A stretch of 64,000 nucleotides of DNA, from NCBI GenBank assembly GCA_958496175.1, contig OY292276.1:13472001-13536000 (forward strand), given 5' to 3'. The notes under the pieces were generated by a model. That model made no database searches and was not told the origin of the DNA. It saw only the letters and a list, made by a program, of their open reading frames with translations. Below are positions 23,501 to 34,872 of the stretch, piece after piece (the stretch's first letter is position 1; every line of letters starts with the position of its first letter). Source of the stretch: Sisyra terminalis (lineage: Eukaryota > Arthropoda > Insecta > Neuroptera > Sisyridae). A program made the position numbers and the translations under genes.

Positions 23501-26309
23501 AAAAACATACTCAATATTATATTCTAGGATCTCATTTTCGTCAAAATACATAATCGATATATTGAGGAATATAATTTTTATTGATAAACGAATTTATTTC
23601 AACAATCACCGATTAATTCACAGAAAAACTCTTTTTAACCTAAACAAAATTTTGTCACCTAAATTAAAGAAAATATCTTACAATTTTTCTGACATTTTTC
23701 ATTAAAGTCTCTTTTCACCAAAGTCACTTTAAAGAAAGCTTTACCCTTTACTTAAAAGATACACTTGTGTTTATCATTTATCGATTTGGGCTTAAGAGTT
23801 CTTCAAATGACAATTTTATCTTAGAGTAAAGTTTCTTAGGCAAAATTGGGGAAGAGTGAATAAGGGATGTGGAATGATTGTAACGTTTGTAAAAGTATTG
23901 TCTAGAACTGCCAAAGGGCGAACAAATTTATTAAAATGATAACATAAAAAAGAGCTTACGGATTGGGTGAAAATCCAAGAGAAAGCTGAGGGTCAATCCA
24001 TTTTAAATCTGCCAACATAAATAAAAATTGTTTATTTTACTTGTTCGTTGTTATGTTGTTCTGTGTTGAATACTTTTATAACAATCTTTAGTATAAGTTT
24101 TAGTCCTGAGAATGCCCCTATTTTCTTTTAGAGCTTTGCAAAAATGGCTGAAAATCTTTAAAAGTCAATTTTTTTAAGTCAATATCTAAATGGACTAAAT
24201 GAAAATGAAAATGACAGCGCTTGCGGCCCGGCGCGCTGTGATAAATAAATTCATATTGCTTAAACTAATCGCGAGCAGTGAAATTTTCTTCCGGAATCTT
24301 AAGCTTAGATAAATAACGCATGTGACTGATAAAAAAAATCAAATTTTTACCGAGAAATCAATGAAATTTTCATTTGTTAACTTAAAAGTTAATTAACAAT
24401 ATGATAAAAAACAAATAATTTTTAGTTATTAATGTTTTCTTAAAAAATATATATTGACAGTAAATCCTGAAAATTTCATTAATTTATCAATAACGGTTGA
24501 TTTAAAATCGAATTTGAATTAAAAGTACCTAAAATTTTAATTGTAAAAAAACTGTTGTTAAAATTAATATTTTTCAAAATCGTTTGGGGGATCATTTCTT
24601 CATACTAACTACTTATGAAAAAAATACATGGACTTAATTTATATAATCAAGTGGAAAATGGGGGGTCCACTTGACGTGATCTTACTCAAATGATAACAGT
24701 ATAGGAATTGTTTTTGAAATGGACTTAACTCACTTTCAAAATAAACGGTTCAAATGTCAAAACGACGCGCAATTATAATACATACCAAAAATATCGATTA
24801 ATTAAATACTTATTTTTATACATAAATTCAATAAAAAAAAAATATCAAAATCAAACAGTTACTATGCGTTTTTCAAAACAAACCACAATCATCAATGATT
24901 ACAAATAATATATTGGCAAATATGCGTAAAAAATTGCTCAAGATGCCGAGGAATACCGTAATCTCTTAGAGATATGAAAAATACTTTACGTAATATACGT
25001 AAATGTACTTGCGCATATTACGTAACATTACTTATTTGAACATAAATTTATTACATTTATGAAATTGAATAGGACTGTGGTGTTTCAAGTACTAATTTTT
25101 GTTAAATGAATTTTACTAAGCGACATTGCAGAAAACATAAAACGTTAGTTCAGGTCTTGCACTTTTATGTTATACAGCAGAAAGTATGATATTATTATTT
25201 TAATTTTTGATATATTTTTTTTCGTGTAGGACCTTTACAAGGTAGTTTTATTTACTAAAAACGTGCACGTAGTATAATGATAAAGATTCAACCAAAAGCT
25301 CAAAGCTTTCAAATCAATAGGCTTGAAACTGTTGGAAATTGTATATAAGGGAATAAATGCAAGTCATATAAAATAAACAAAAATCGTAATGGATTTATTT
25401 TCTATGGGGTGAGTTTAAAATAATATTTTTTTTAAATGCATGTTTTGCTTTTCTTCTCAATCTATAAAATGTGAGGTCGCACTGAAAGCAAGTGCGTTAT
25501 TATTTGACGAGTATATTTTCAAAAGACGATAAAACCTTCATCTTATATTTCATGTTTAACATATCAATATGACATTTTGAGATTTAAACTGAGATTTGTT
25601 TTGTTGGGACGCGCAGAGGAAATATGGATCAGACAGAATGTTCTTAAAGCTTTAGCAGATTTGAAGTGAAAGATGGGAAAAAGTGGGAATGAGATGGGAA
25701 CGTGTAAAAGCTCTGCTGTTAGGACTTCTTGCACAGAGCACAGCTCGAATTATTGGATAGTTCAGTGAGCTATAACGATTATTGGAATGTAAACTTGGAA
25801 ATTGAAGGAGAAAGTTCATGAGCGCCATAAATGAGTTTTCATTATGTACGTAACTATATAATCACGGGTTGAGACTCTCGAGTTTATTACGTTTCTTATA
25901 AATGCCCTCGTGTGTCAATGAAATTGAAAAATGTGTAATTTGATTTGGTGGAGTAAATTTATATTTTCGACAAAGTAGTCTTCAGTAAAATATGAAAATA
26001 AATTACACTCGTGTGTGTGCTCATCTTCAATCGGATAACACTTCAAATTAAATGTTTTACCTTCGTTACATTATATTTAATTTACACCTAAATAAATTGA
26101 CTTGAAAAAGTTAGTCCCTTTTCGCAAATTAACCGAGCATAATTAGGTGAATTTTATAACAGTTAGTAAAAATATCTAATTAAATTAAATGAGTCATTAG
26201 TAGAAAAGCATTTAACAATACCAATTAAGTTCATTTAAAAAATTTACCATAATATAAAAAATGTAAATTTCATTATTTGTTTCATTTCCGTTGCATTTTC
26301 CTTAAAAAA
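23501..26309. other. intergenic, no firm gene
   Basis: Mostly AT-rich. Near 25340-25410 a TATA-like GTATATAAGGG precedes a short ATG frame ending at a GTGAGT donor (25390-25411). No exon in matching phase follows, so no gene is called. Confidence 0.4.
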
Positions 26310-26599
26310 ATGTTTTTCCGAGTTTGTTTTTTGTCTTTCTTTGTGCTGGTAAGAATTTTTAAATGGCAATATACAAAATTATTCAAAGAAAATTTTAGGT
26401 TTCCTTTTCGTCAGGAAGGGTTGTTGATGTACCTTCTACCTATCTGCAAGATATCCAGGATATAAATAATATGATAGCTCCAATTTTGGAAACGTTGCCC
26501 TTGAATCCAGTGCAAACTGTTTATCAAAATACACCTGATTTCATCATAAAACATGTATCTCAAGATGTGCCTAATGTTATCAATATTGCAACCCCATAA
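26310..26599 (+). CDS. small secreted protein, two exons (79 aa)
   Basis: I do not recognise the family. Exon 1 (26310-26348) encodes MFFRVCFLSFFVL. A 50-bp intron (26349-26398) has a GTAAGA donor and a TTTTAG acceptor in phase 0. Exon 2 (26399-26599) gives VSFSSG, the end of the signal peptide, then a mature chain of about 60 residues to TAA. The mature chain has no cysteine and is rich in V, I, P, D and N (for example DVPSTYLQDIQDINN). AT-rich sequence with a TATA-like ATATAAAAAA lies about 60 bp upstream and AATAAAC about 70 bp after the stop. It is the third gene of the same architecture within 9.2 kb. Confidence 0.75.
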
Positions 26600-27406
26600 T
26601 ATTTAATGATAATTATGAAAGAAAATAATTGTAACTCAAAATACGTTTTATTTTCTTTCAATTCAAAAAATAAACTAAATTAATTGAAGTTATGATATTT
26701 TTCTATCTCTTCAAAATTGTTTTATTAGCTAATTACAATAAAAACCAATTCTAAAATTTTCTTAATGTAAATAACCTCTGCTTTTTATATTTTATTTCTA
26801 TAATTTCAAGGCTAATGTACAGAAAAATTGACTATAAAATCGATTTTAACTTGAAAAAATTGAGGTAGAAAAAAAGATCTTCTTAATTGGGAAAAAAACC
26901 ATATTTACTTTTATAACTTCTAAAATGAATCGTGGTCCCGAAAGGAATGGAAGTTGGAAAATTTTTCGGCATTGTTATGTTAATATTTGTCGAAAACACG
27001 AGTTAAAGACATTAATTATTTGCGGTGATTTCCATATAAAAAGAATTGTGCGAATAAGTATTGTGTGCTTAAACTTTCCAAGTTCAACAATAGAGCATCT
27101 TCGGATTTGGTTTAAAATTTTAATTAAGAAAAGAGTCCTCTATTTACATTGAATTAAATTAAATTTGTCTGTTCATTAAAAACAAACGAGAAAAATTTCT
27201 GAATAAATTCACAAAAATATTATTGGCCAATAGTATAGAATGAAATTGTTAAATTTGAACCCCAACAAAATCCATTAAATTCTTATTATTCCAGCTAAAA
27301 CTGTTGTAATACATGGAAGTTACAATTATTGTTTCAAATGAAAAAAACCAATAATACTTCTTTAATATAATCATAGCTTAAAAGTTATAAATGTATAATT
27401 ATATAC
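26600..27406. other. intergenic; one weak 75-codon frame
   Basis: An ATG frame at 26925-27152 (starting MNRGPERNGSWK) has a less AT-biased start than its surroundings but no motif, signal peptide or splice context. It is recorded as uncertain. Confidence 0.35.
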
Positions 27407-27854
27407 GTCGTATGATTTAATTCTTTATTGCAACTCGTTTCAAAAGTTTTAAGTAGTTATCATCAGGTAGTATTTTATTTTATCAACTGAAAACAAATTT
27501 CATATAAGGTGTTTGATATTTATAATTTGTCGTTAAGAATATTAGTTAGTAAATCCTTGGATATAACTGTTGTTATTTACGAATATAACAGCTTAAATGT
27601 AGATAAAATAATATCGAAATATCTATTTCTAAACTTTTATATATTTGCAAGAAGGGATCATAAATGAACACTCTGAAAAAATATGAAACATATAAAACCC
27701 ACAAACTGGATTCAACTAATATCTTTAACAACAAATTATTTATAACAAATACCTTGTTTGAAATTTGTTAATGGTTGACAAAATAAAATACTACCTAATG
27801 GTGACAGCTAAAGACTGTTGAAATAGGCTGTAATACAGAATTGTATCATACGAC
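27407..27854. mobile_element. Penelope-related fold-back with hammerhead-like arms
   Basis: Terminal arms of about 80 bp are inverted copies: GTCGTATGAT at the left and ATCATACGAC at the right. The left arm read on the minus strand has CTGATGA (27460-27466) and GAAAC (27437-27441) with a decayed helix II. The right arm read on the plus strand has a perfect ACAG/CTGT helix II but a mutated core (CTAATGG, GAAAT). Together they look like two opposed, independently decayed copies of a hammerhead-bearing terminal repeat. Confidence 0.6.
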
Positions 27855-28165
27855 ATAAGTAATTAATTATGGACTCGGAAAAATATGTAGCAATAAAAGC
27901 TTAAAAGTAATTCTAACAATTCCAAAATAACTAAAAAATTAGGATGTACAAAATTTGCACAAAATTGTGCAAATTGCCAATTAAAATCGTTCAAAAACAT
28001 TAAAGTTTTGCAATATTTTACTCCTTAAGATCCGAAGTATTTAAATTCATTTTCAAAGTCATTAAGGACTTTTTATAAGAAACTTTAGTTTCCAGTTCAG
28101 TTTAGCAAAAGACACTATCAAATAAATCGAAATAATTTTTAAGTCGTAAGCTTTTTTAAATGATA
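27855..28165. other. intergenic, no gene seen
   Basis: AT-rich spacer between two mobile elements. Confidence 0.5.
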
Positions 28166-28167
28166 TA

Positions 28168-29086
28168 ATGGTTATTCGAAAAGTAATTTCGTTTTTTCCC
28201 GACAAAAGATTTAATTGTATTTTTTCGCACTCATTTTATAAAAAAGCCGTATAATCATTGTATGTTTTGAGAGCTCATATAGCAAGGCTTGTAAGTGAAA
28301 AAGCTCAAGTGATTCTACACAATAGTTTTTGGTTCGTGTCCTTTTAAATATGGAGATCAAAAACCAGTCTTTTTCTCATATATTACTTTTTCACTATAGA
28401 AAAGGTAAAATGGTGTTCAATCAAGAAAAAAATTAACTTGTGTGTATGCAGAAGAAGTTTTGACGGCACGCCAGTGCCAAAACTAGTTTGTAAAATTTCG
28501 ATTCGGCAATTTTGATGTGGAAGATGCATCACGGTCTGGAAGACCGGTTGAAGCTGATAAAGTCACAATGAAATCATTAGTTGATGCAAATCGGTGAATA
28601 ACAGGTACATGAGATCAGTAAAAAGTAAAATTTACCAAATTCAATTGTTAATGACCCACTTGAAAGGCCTAGGATTAACCTCGAACCTCGATATATGGGT
28701 TCCCTATGTTTTTATGGGGTGAAATTGGACTTCATACAAGTTTTGCGCCCTCTCAAAAGCTTTTACAACTTGAATGATATAAAGTGCCATACCCATCATA
28801 TTCGACAAACTTGGCACCTTCGGTTTATTATTGATTTTGACCACTGCAAAATCATTTAGACGGTAAAACCTTTACTTCAAATGAGGAAGTTAAAAATCCC
28901 CAAGATCAGTTTTCGGCTAAAAAAGAGCAAACATTTTTTTAGTGAATAATCATAATACAGCCAGAAAAATGGCAAAAGGTGTTGAACCAGAATGAGCAAT
29001 ATATAATTTAAAAAAATATTTATTCACTATACAAAAATTGTCTTTCATTATCACAAAAAAACGAAATTACTTTCCAAACAACCTAA
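28168..29086 (+). mobile_element. mariner element, internally deleted, copy 2
   Basis: It is closely similar to 796-1718 across its whole length, with the same terminal repeats, the same transposase remnants and the same missing middle. TA flanks lie at 28166-28167 and 29087-29088. It differs by scattered substitutions and small indels, so the two insertions are old. Confidence 0.88.
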
Positions 29087-29088
29087 TA

Positions 29089-30282
29089 TTTTTCTTCTTT
29101 TAAATTTCACCTACCCTGCTTATCTTAAAACAATTATTTTTTGATTAAAAGTTACTAATTCAAACAAAAAAAATTATTCTCGGCACTATTACATAATCAT
29201 AGCAAATTCTAAAAATAATTTGCTATCAAGGCAATAAATTTTCCATCGTTGAGCATATAAGTAAAATAAATATAAGACAAATATAACAAAAGTACATAAA
29301 TTTAGCCAATCTACACTTCTAGCATGACTGGTAGGTATCGCAACAGAAAATGATTTTCCAAAGTCATGAATAAGGTATGAAATTCTATTTTATTTATCGA
29401 GTTTGAATAAAAATGCAAAGAACACACATATTTTGTATTAAGCAAAAACTATAACTCCTTATGTAATAAAAGAAAACTCTGTTTATGATTGATCCGAAAA
29501 TCCATCGACACATAAAGCTCTAACTGCGAATCCCTCATAATCGGCTCATGAGTGGTATTTTTACTTTAAGTATTCCATGAGATTTTCAGTGTAAAATACA
29601 AAATCAATAATCTGATTTTCCCTTACAAACATATTTTTGTATAGAATTTTCTAAATTTATTAATTTAAGAAAAAAAAGTTTTTAAATTCCATCGTCTAGT
29701 AAATGAATGGTATGTTTTAGAAACTAGGAATTCGTTGCTCTAATAAAATTACTTGATTTGGTAATTTGATCAGATTTCGTCACATCCCTCGTGGCACACA
29801 GGTACATATGCAGATATCTTGCAAATTTTACGTGCTAATAAAAACGTGTGATAGCCGAATTACTAAACGAAAGTTAATATGAAGCCCTGTGCGAATAACG
29901 TGCCTTAATAGCTGACAGACTCCCGTAAAATTTTATCCTTCCAAATATATGTTGTGTGTCTATTTCTCGAAAAATTCAAATAAAAACGAATGAAAGTCGT
30001 CAAACTAAATAAAATTCAAATTACATTTTTTATTATCTATCGAATGGAACAAATAAGATCTTTAAAATAATTCTGCTTTTGCCAAATAAACTAAGCTTTT
30101 TCCAATACCGTAAAAAGCTAGTTTAATAGCCAAAACAAAGGCATTTTTGTTCTGTGATGTATTTCGTGTTTGTAAGTTTATAAATTTAACAATTTTTTAC
30201 TTTAGAGTTTGGGTTTCAGTAAAATTCCAATATAAATCATTGAAAACTATGTTCAAATTTTTTACCGACTATAATTGATATA
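29089..30282. other. intergenic, no gene seen
   Basis: No supported coding region. 29770-29960 is somewhat GC-richer and non-repetitive within the window. Confidence 0.45.
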
Positions 30283-30522
30283 CAGAGGTGTGAAAATTAT
30301 TAGACTCAAGACAACTAAAGATGATTCAAGAAAAAAAAAACATTTTTGTTTTTTAACGTCTTAAATTTAAAAATGACTATAATTTCGCTCATCTAATATT
30401 TTGTGCGGTACCCTTTATTGTTAATAATTTATTTTTCTCATCCTGGTATACTCTATATTATTTTTTTTAAATCATATTTTATTTCTTCATCGTGATGCCA
30501 AATCTTAATGAGTTTGGTAACA

Positions 30523-31447
30523 CTGATCAACAAAATTTTGAAACAAGAAAAGTAAGCAGTAATTTCGAAATATCTACTTAACGTCTCCACAAAATCATAT
30601 GTATATTCATTTGAGTAGGTCTAGTTTCCGTGTTCCGGCACTTATCAGTAAAATTTAATATTAACAGTAGGGATAGGAAAAACCATTATGTTAAAAAAAA
30701 TTGTCGCACCAGACGATCTCTTACTCCAGGAATAAAAAATTTAAAACATGCTCCATTAGTTCAACCTAAAGATATATTTTTACCACCTCTCCATATAAAA
30801 CTGGACCTGATGAAAAACTTTGTGAAAACAATGGATAAAAATGGCGCTAGATTCAATACCTTAAAGAAAAATTCCCTAAAATCAGTGACGCTATGATTAA
30901 ATAAGGTGTGTTTGAAAGTCCTCAAATCAGGCAAGTGATAAAATATGATATATTTAAAGAATAACTCGATGATCTAGAAAAACCAGCTTAGGAATCATTT
31001 ATAAAAATCAATGAAAATGTTCTTGGAAATCACCGATCAAATGACTATAAAACTATTGTCGAGGAACTTTTAGAGAATTATAAGGCATTAGGCTGCAATA
31101 TATCCTTAAAGATACATTTTTTACATTCACATTTAGACTTTTTTCCCTCAAACTTGGGTACCGTTAGTGATGAACACGGGGAAAGATTCCACCAAGACAT
31201 TTTTACCATAGAAAAACGATACCTGGGAAAATGGAGTCCAACTATGCTGGCATATTATAACATTGATAAAAATTTAATTTTTGTTAAAATAATTTGTAAC
31301 TTAAGAAAAGTAAAAAAAATCATCTTACAATAAAACTATGGGTATCTAAAAGTTTAGACTACTAATTCTACTCTACTTGACCTTGTTCCTAACAGAATCA
31401 GCCAAAATTTTTCTAGTTACACAGAAAAAAATTTTTTTGTTGATCAG
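30523..31447 (+). mobile_element. nested unclassified element with a conserved-ORF relic
   Basis: The block is bounded by short inverted ends: CTGATCAACAAAATTTT at the left and its near complement, ending TTGTTGATCAG, at the right. In + orientation it carries a broken frame (about 30640-31240) with KIFLPPLHIKL-like sequence (DIFLPPLHIKLDLMKNFVK) and later KIHFLHSHLDFFPSNLGTVS and DEHGERFHQD. I remember these blocks as a recurrent protein in insect and other invertebrate genomes, but cannot name the family. A frameshift near 30865 and several stops disable it. Confidence 0.6.
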
Positions 31448-31450
31448 TCT

Positions 31451-31850
31451 GTTGATTAGTCATCTGATTACATAATCAGATCCACCCGTGTTGTAATTGT
31501 GTATTTTTTTTAGTTTTTTGTTTATAATGGGCCAAAAATTTTCTATGGAATTAGCATCAGGACTATGTCCTGGCCAAGAAGGGACATTAATGTTAGATTT
31601 TTTGAGGAAATCCATAACTTTTTTAACTTTATGACAAGGAGCTCCAGCCTGCACAAAGATAAAATTTCCTTCCTGAAACCGTTCTTAAAGTTGAGACAAT
31701 AATCTCGTTTCTAAGACTTGTTATATTGATCTTGCCTCATAGTATCTTCCACAATGTATACCATACCGGTACCCTTTACTGACATGCAGCTCCAAACCAT
31801 AACTGGTGTTATATGTTTCACAGTCTAGGCGATACATTGCTGGAGAACAG
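31451..31850 (-). pseudogene. Tc1 transposase, C-terminal half, inactive
   Basis: Minus-strand translation shows GAPCHKVKKVMDFLKKSN and SWPGHSPDANSIENFWPI, the second and third catalytic blocks of the DDE domain. The catalytic aspartate before GAPCH is alanine (QAGAPCH), while the glutamate in SIEN is kept. The N-terminal DNA-binding half is missing, and frameshifts occur upstream of GAPCH. Confidence 0.8.
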
Positions 31851-31892
31851 TAAAAATCTTCTTTTGAGTCTAATAATTTTCACACCTCTGTA

Positions 31893-32929
31893 ATTAAGAA
31901 CAGACTGTAAGATGATTAGTAAAAATAATACCATCGGTGGTGTTAGATGGGAATATCTGAGAAGGGATTATCCAATTATTTGGTTCCTAAATGTCGTCTA
32001 AAAAAGAAAATGAGAATATTAGGTTGAAAACTAATTAAAAATGACTCAATTACAAAGACAGTCAAGTACTAAAAAAACCAAACCTACATAAACCTTTAAT
32101 CATATGTATTGATCAACCAAAAAAACAAAACTAGCAATTTTATAACAAAAAACCAATGAATTACTCAATAACGCATTTTAAAACCCCAAGTTGGGAAAAA
32201 AAAACAGTTAAACGCTATTAAAACAAACTTAAAGTCATAAAATAAATCATTGGATTTTTTGATTATGATAACGCAAAACAAATCACTCAAAAAATTAAAC
32301 TTACTAGGTCATAGACATAATTTATCAATTTTATTGCTTGCTTTAAATGGTGTGGAAATGATTGCATAGTCTCGACTGAAATAAAACATGGCAAAATATT
32401 GGACCAACAAGTCATCGCCATTGAATAATAGTGATTCATGCGATTATCCAATTGAATAAGACGAGTCTTGTTTAGGCACTATGAAATTAGCCAATTTAAA
32501 TAAGCAATATATAAAAATATATTAGATATAGTTTTCTTTTTTGCAGTTCAAATAAAATCAGGTCTCTTATTTTATGTTTCTTTAATTCCTCATTTAAACT
32601 AACAATGATTTTGATGAGTTTTGGCAATAATTGATTAGAAGTTTATAATTTTACGGTATATTATTATTTTTAAAATATCGGAAGAAAACGATATATCGAT
32701 CATAAGCGTCGATATTTTTAACATGGATGTTGAACATTTAAAAGTATCGATTATCTAATATCGATGTATTTTAAGAAGAATGTTTTTTCCATAGTTATGA
32801 CGATCGTTATATACGATCGTTGACCACGATATCTTTATTGGTTTACTGGCTAGTAGATTAACTATTGTTATTTTATTTACTATATCCCAATACAGTTGTG
32901 TTAACGATTTGCCAAATCACACTCGTAAA
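31893..32929. other. intergenic with a TATCGAT cluster
   Basis: No gene is seen. At 32690-32825 there are several ATCGAT sites (TATCGAT at 32694, 32745 and 32758) and a 21-bp palindrome, ACGATCGT...ACGATCGT. TATCGAT is the core of the insect DRE/BEAF-type motif; a role here is inference. Confidence 0.4.
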
Positions 32930-34128
32930 TTCTTAAGGCAAGATGTTACCCTCCTATCTACTCTACTTTATTATCAGGTGCAATAATGCGTTCTTTTCTA
33001 ATAATTATGCGTTCTTGTCTCACACAATGACCGAAATATTCAAGTTTCCGACTCTTTATGGTGTTTGCAAACTCAGTTGATTTTTTGAGTTGTAATAATT
33101 CTGCGTTTATGACTAAATCCACATAACGAATTTTCAAAATTCTTCTATATGATTTCTATTTCAAAAGCTTCTATTTTTTCAATAACGTGTCGGTTACTGT
33201 CCAAGCTCCTACGTAAAACTTGGAGCTTTTTGATTTTTAAATCGATGTTTATGTTGCATGCGTAAAAATATTGCCTTATTTTGAAGATCGTTGATTGTGC
33301 TTTAGATGTTCAATTTTTAATTTCATCACTTGATTCCCATCTGTCATTGATAACGGTTCCTGAGTAGGTATGCTAACTTATATACTCGTTCGATTTGGAT
33401 GCATTTTACGAAGATTCCCAACTCTTGAATTTTACAGGTTTTTTATATAATCATGTATTTAGTTTTATTGGTGTTCAGTGTTTAACCGTATTTTTTGCAG
33501 TAGTATGTAAACTTATCCCTTGAATTTTGTAGTTTCTTCTCCGAACTTGTAAGAACTTAGATATCATCTGCACATCTGATATTACTTATGATGATGTATG
33601 ATTTTTCCACTTATTAGCATACCTTCATTGCTTTCTTCTAGGGCCTCATTGCAGATTTGTTCTGTGCATAATTTGAAAATCAAAAATGCAGCTCTGTCCA
33701 ACTTCTCTTTTGATTTTCATTTCCTCCGAAACTTGATCATCTACTCCAGCGGTTCCTAACCTTTTTCAGCCGCGGACCCCCAAGGAAATCAAGCATAATG
33801 CCAAGAACCCCTGAGTGAAAAAAAGGTGCAATTTTTGGACAATATTATATTTTAATGTTCCTTCATTAAATTAAAAAACAAAAAACAAACTTTTTCAAAT
33901 GGGACCGCGAACCTCCAAACATAAACTTGCGGATCCCCAGGGGTCCGCGGATCACAGGTTAGGAAACAATGATCTAGTCGAACATTAGCTATTTGTAGTC
34001 AATATATGTTTTCTATGATACTATCGTTTCTCTCATCAATTTCTGAATCTTTCAGCAATTGTAGCATTTTGTTATGCTGAATTCTTTCCAAAGCTTTTTC
34101 AAAATTTATTTTTTTCATTTCATTTATG
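32930..34128 (-). pseudogene. RTE-like LINE relic (reverse transcriptase to C-terminus)
   Basis: Minus-strand pieces in order: FEKALERIQHNKMLQLLKDS (RT motif A region, about 34095), a decayed RT core interrupted by the MITE at 33747-33971, VIEKIEAFE (about 33170), then ILKIRYVDLV and SRKLEYFGHCVRQER (about 33150-33030). These match the order in RTE/BovB-type LINE polymerases (KAFDRVQH, then LEAFEMW and KLEYFGH). Many stops and frameshifts are present. Both ends are undefined. Confidence 0.7.
33747..33971. mobile_element. hAT MITE inserted in the LINE relic
   Basis: Ends CAGCGGTTCCTAACC and GGTTAGGAAACAATG are inverted. The 8-bp flanks ATCTACTC and ATCTAGTC differ at one base. The 225-bp element is non-coding with CCGCGGACCCC subterminal blocks. 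It sits inside, and so is younger than, the LINE fragment. Confidence 0.88.
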
Positions 34129-34205
34129 ATATTTTTCACAGGTCCTAAGTTATTTTATTAAAATAAAAAAAATAATTAAATAACTTAGGACCTGAGAAAA
34201 ATATC
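34129..34205. repeat. short inverted repeat
   Basis: GATATTTTTC plus CAGGTCCTAAGTTATTT is mirrored after a ~20-bp AT-rich loop. It marks the edge of the LINE relic and begins a stretch (to about 34620) related to the repeats at 6272-6592 and 52044-52640. Confidence 0.7.
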
Positions 34206-34872
34206 AAAAACTTTTATAGAGATAAGTTATAGGAAAAAAAGTACTCTACAAAAAATGTCCTATAAAATTTCCCATAAAATTGATGGTTGCGTCAAAAAAT
34301 TGAAAAAATATTAAAATTTCTCTTTAGTTCAACTTTGACCTCGAATAACTTTTGAAGAAATAAATATATCAAAAACTTGCAAGAAACCTTTTTTGTAGAT
34401 CGTTCAATTTTCTACAAGAATATACCTTGGTCATTCCGAAATATTGTCACCAATGTGATCTATAAAATTCCAAAGTGCAAGAGAATATTGTTCCCATGTT
34501 ATTTAAATGGAAAATCGAAATTTGCGATGCGGCACCTCTTACTATTAATATTAAGAGCTTAAACTTTCACAGGATTTATTTTTGTCATTCCCAACAATAT
34601 TTTCGATATAATTAAGAAAAAAAAATCATAATTTTTTTTTTGAATCAGTCTAATGGTTACTAAATACCAGAAAACGGATCTGGTCATTGAATACTTTTTT
34701 GATTTATCTTTGAATTGTTAGTGCTTTAAAGAGATCGTTTCGATCATCTAAGCTCAATAATGAAAAAAGAAAATTCAATGCAAATGAAGTGTTTTGATTC
34801 TTTAAAAACATGGTATAAATTTTCTTCTTATTTAAAAAAATATAAAAGCTGAGATCTGAATCTTATCATCTA
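34206..34872. repeat. relics of two repeat families
   Basis: 34230-34620 shares TACAAAAAATGTCCTAT- and TATTAAGAGCTTAAAC-type blocks with 52044-52640. 34815-34872 is an inverted arm of the palindrome at 13727-13867. Confidence 0.5.

Larger units (their letters stand above)
30283..31890 (-). mobile_element. Tc1-like element with a nested insertion
   Basis: Identical 25-bp terminal inverted repeats (starting CAGAGGTGTGAAAATTATTA) are flanked by TA at 30281-30282 and 31891-31892. The 1608-bp length suits Tc1, but only the C-terminal half of the transposase remains, on the minus strand. A foreign block at about 30523-31447 occupies the centre. Confidence 0.87.

Noticed and set aside
25340..25560. 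TATA-like box, short ATG exon with GTGAGT donor, and an open stretch starting VALKASALLF
   Set aside because: The exon phases do not join without a stop and there is no signal peptide.
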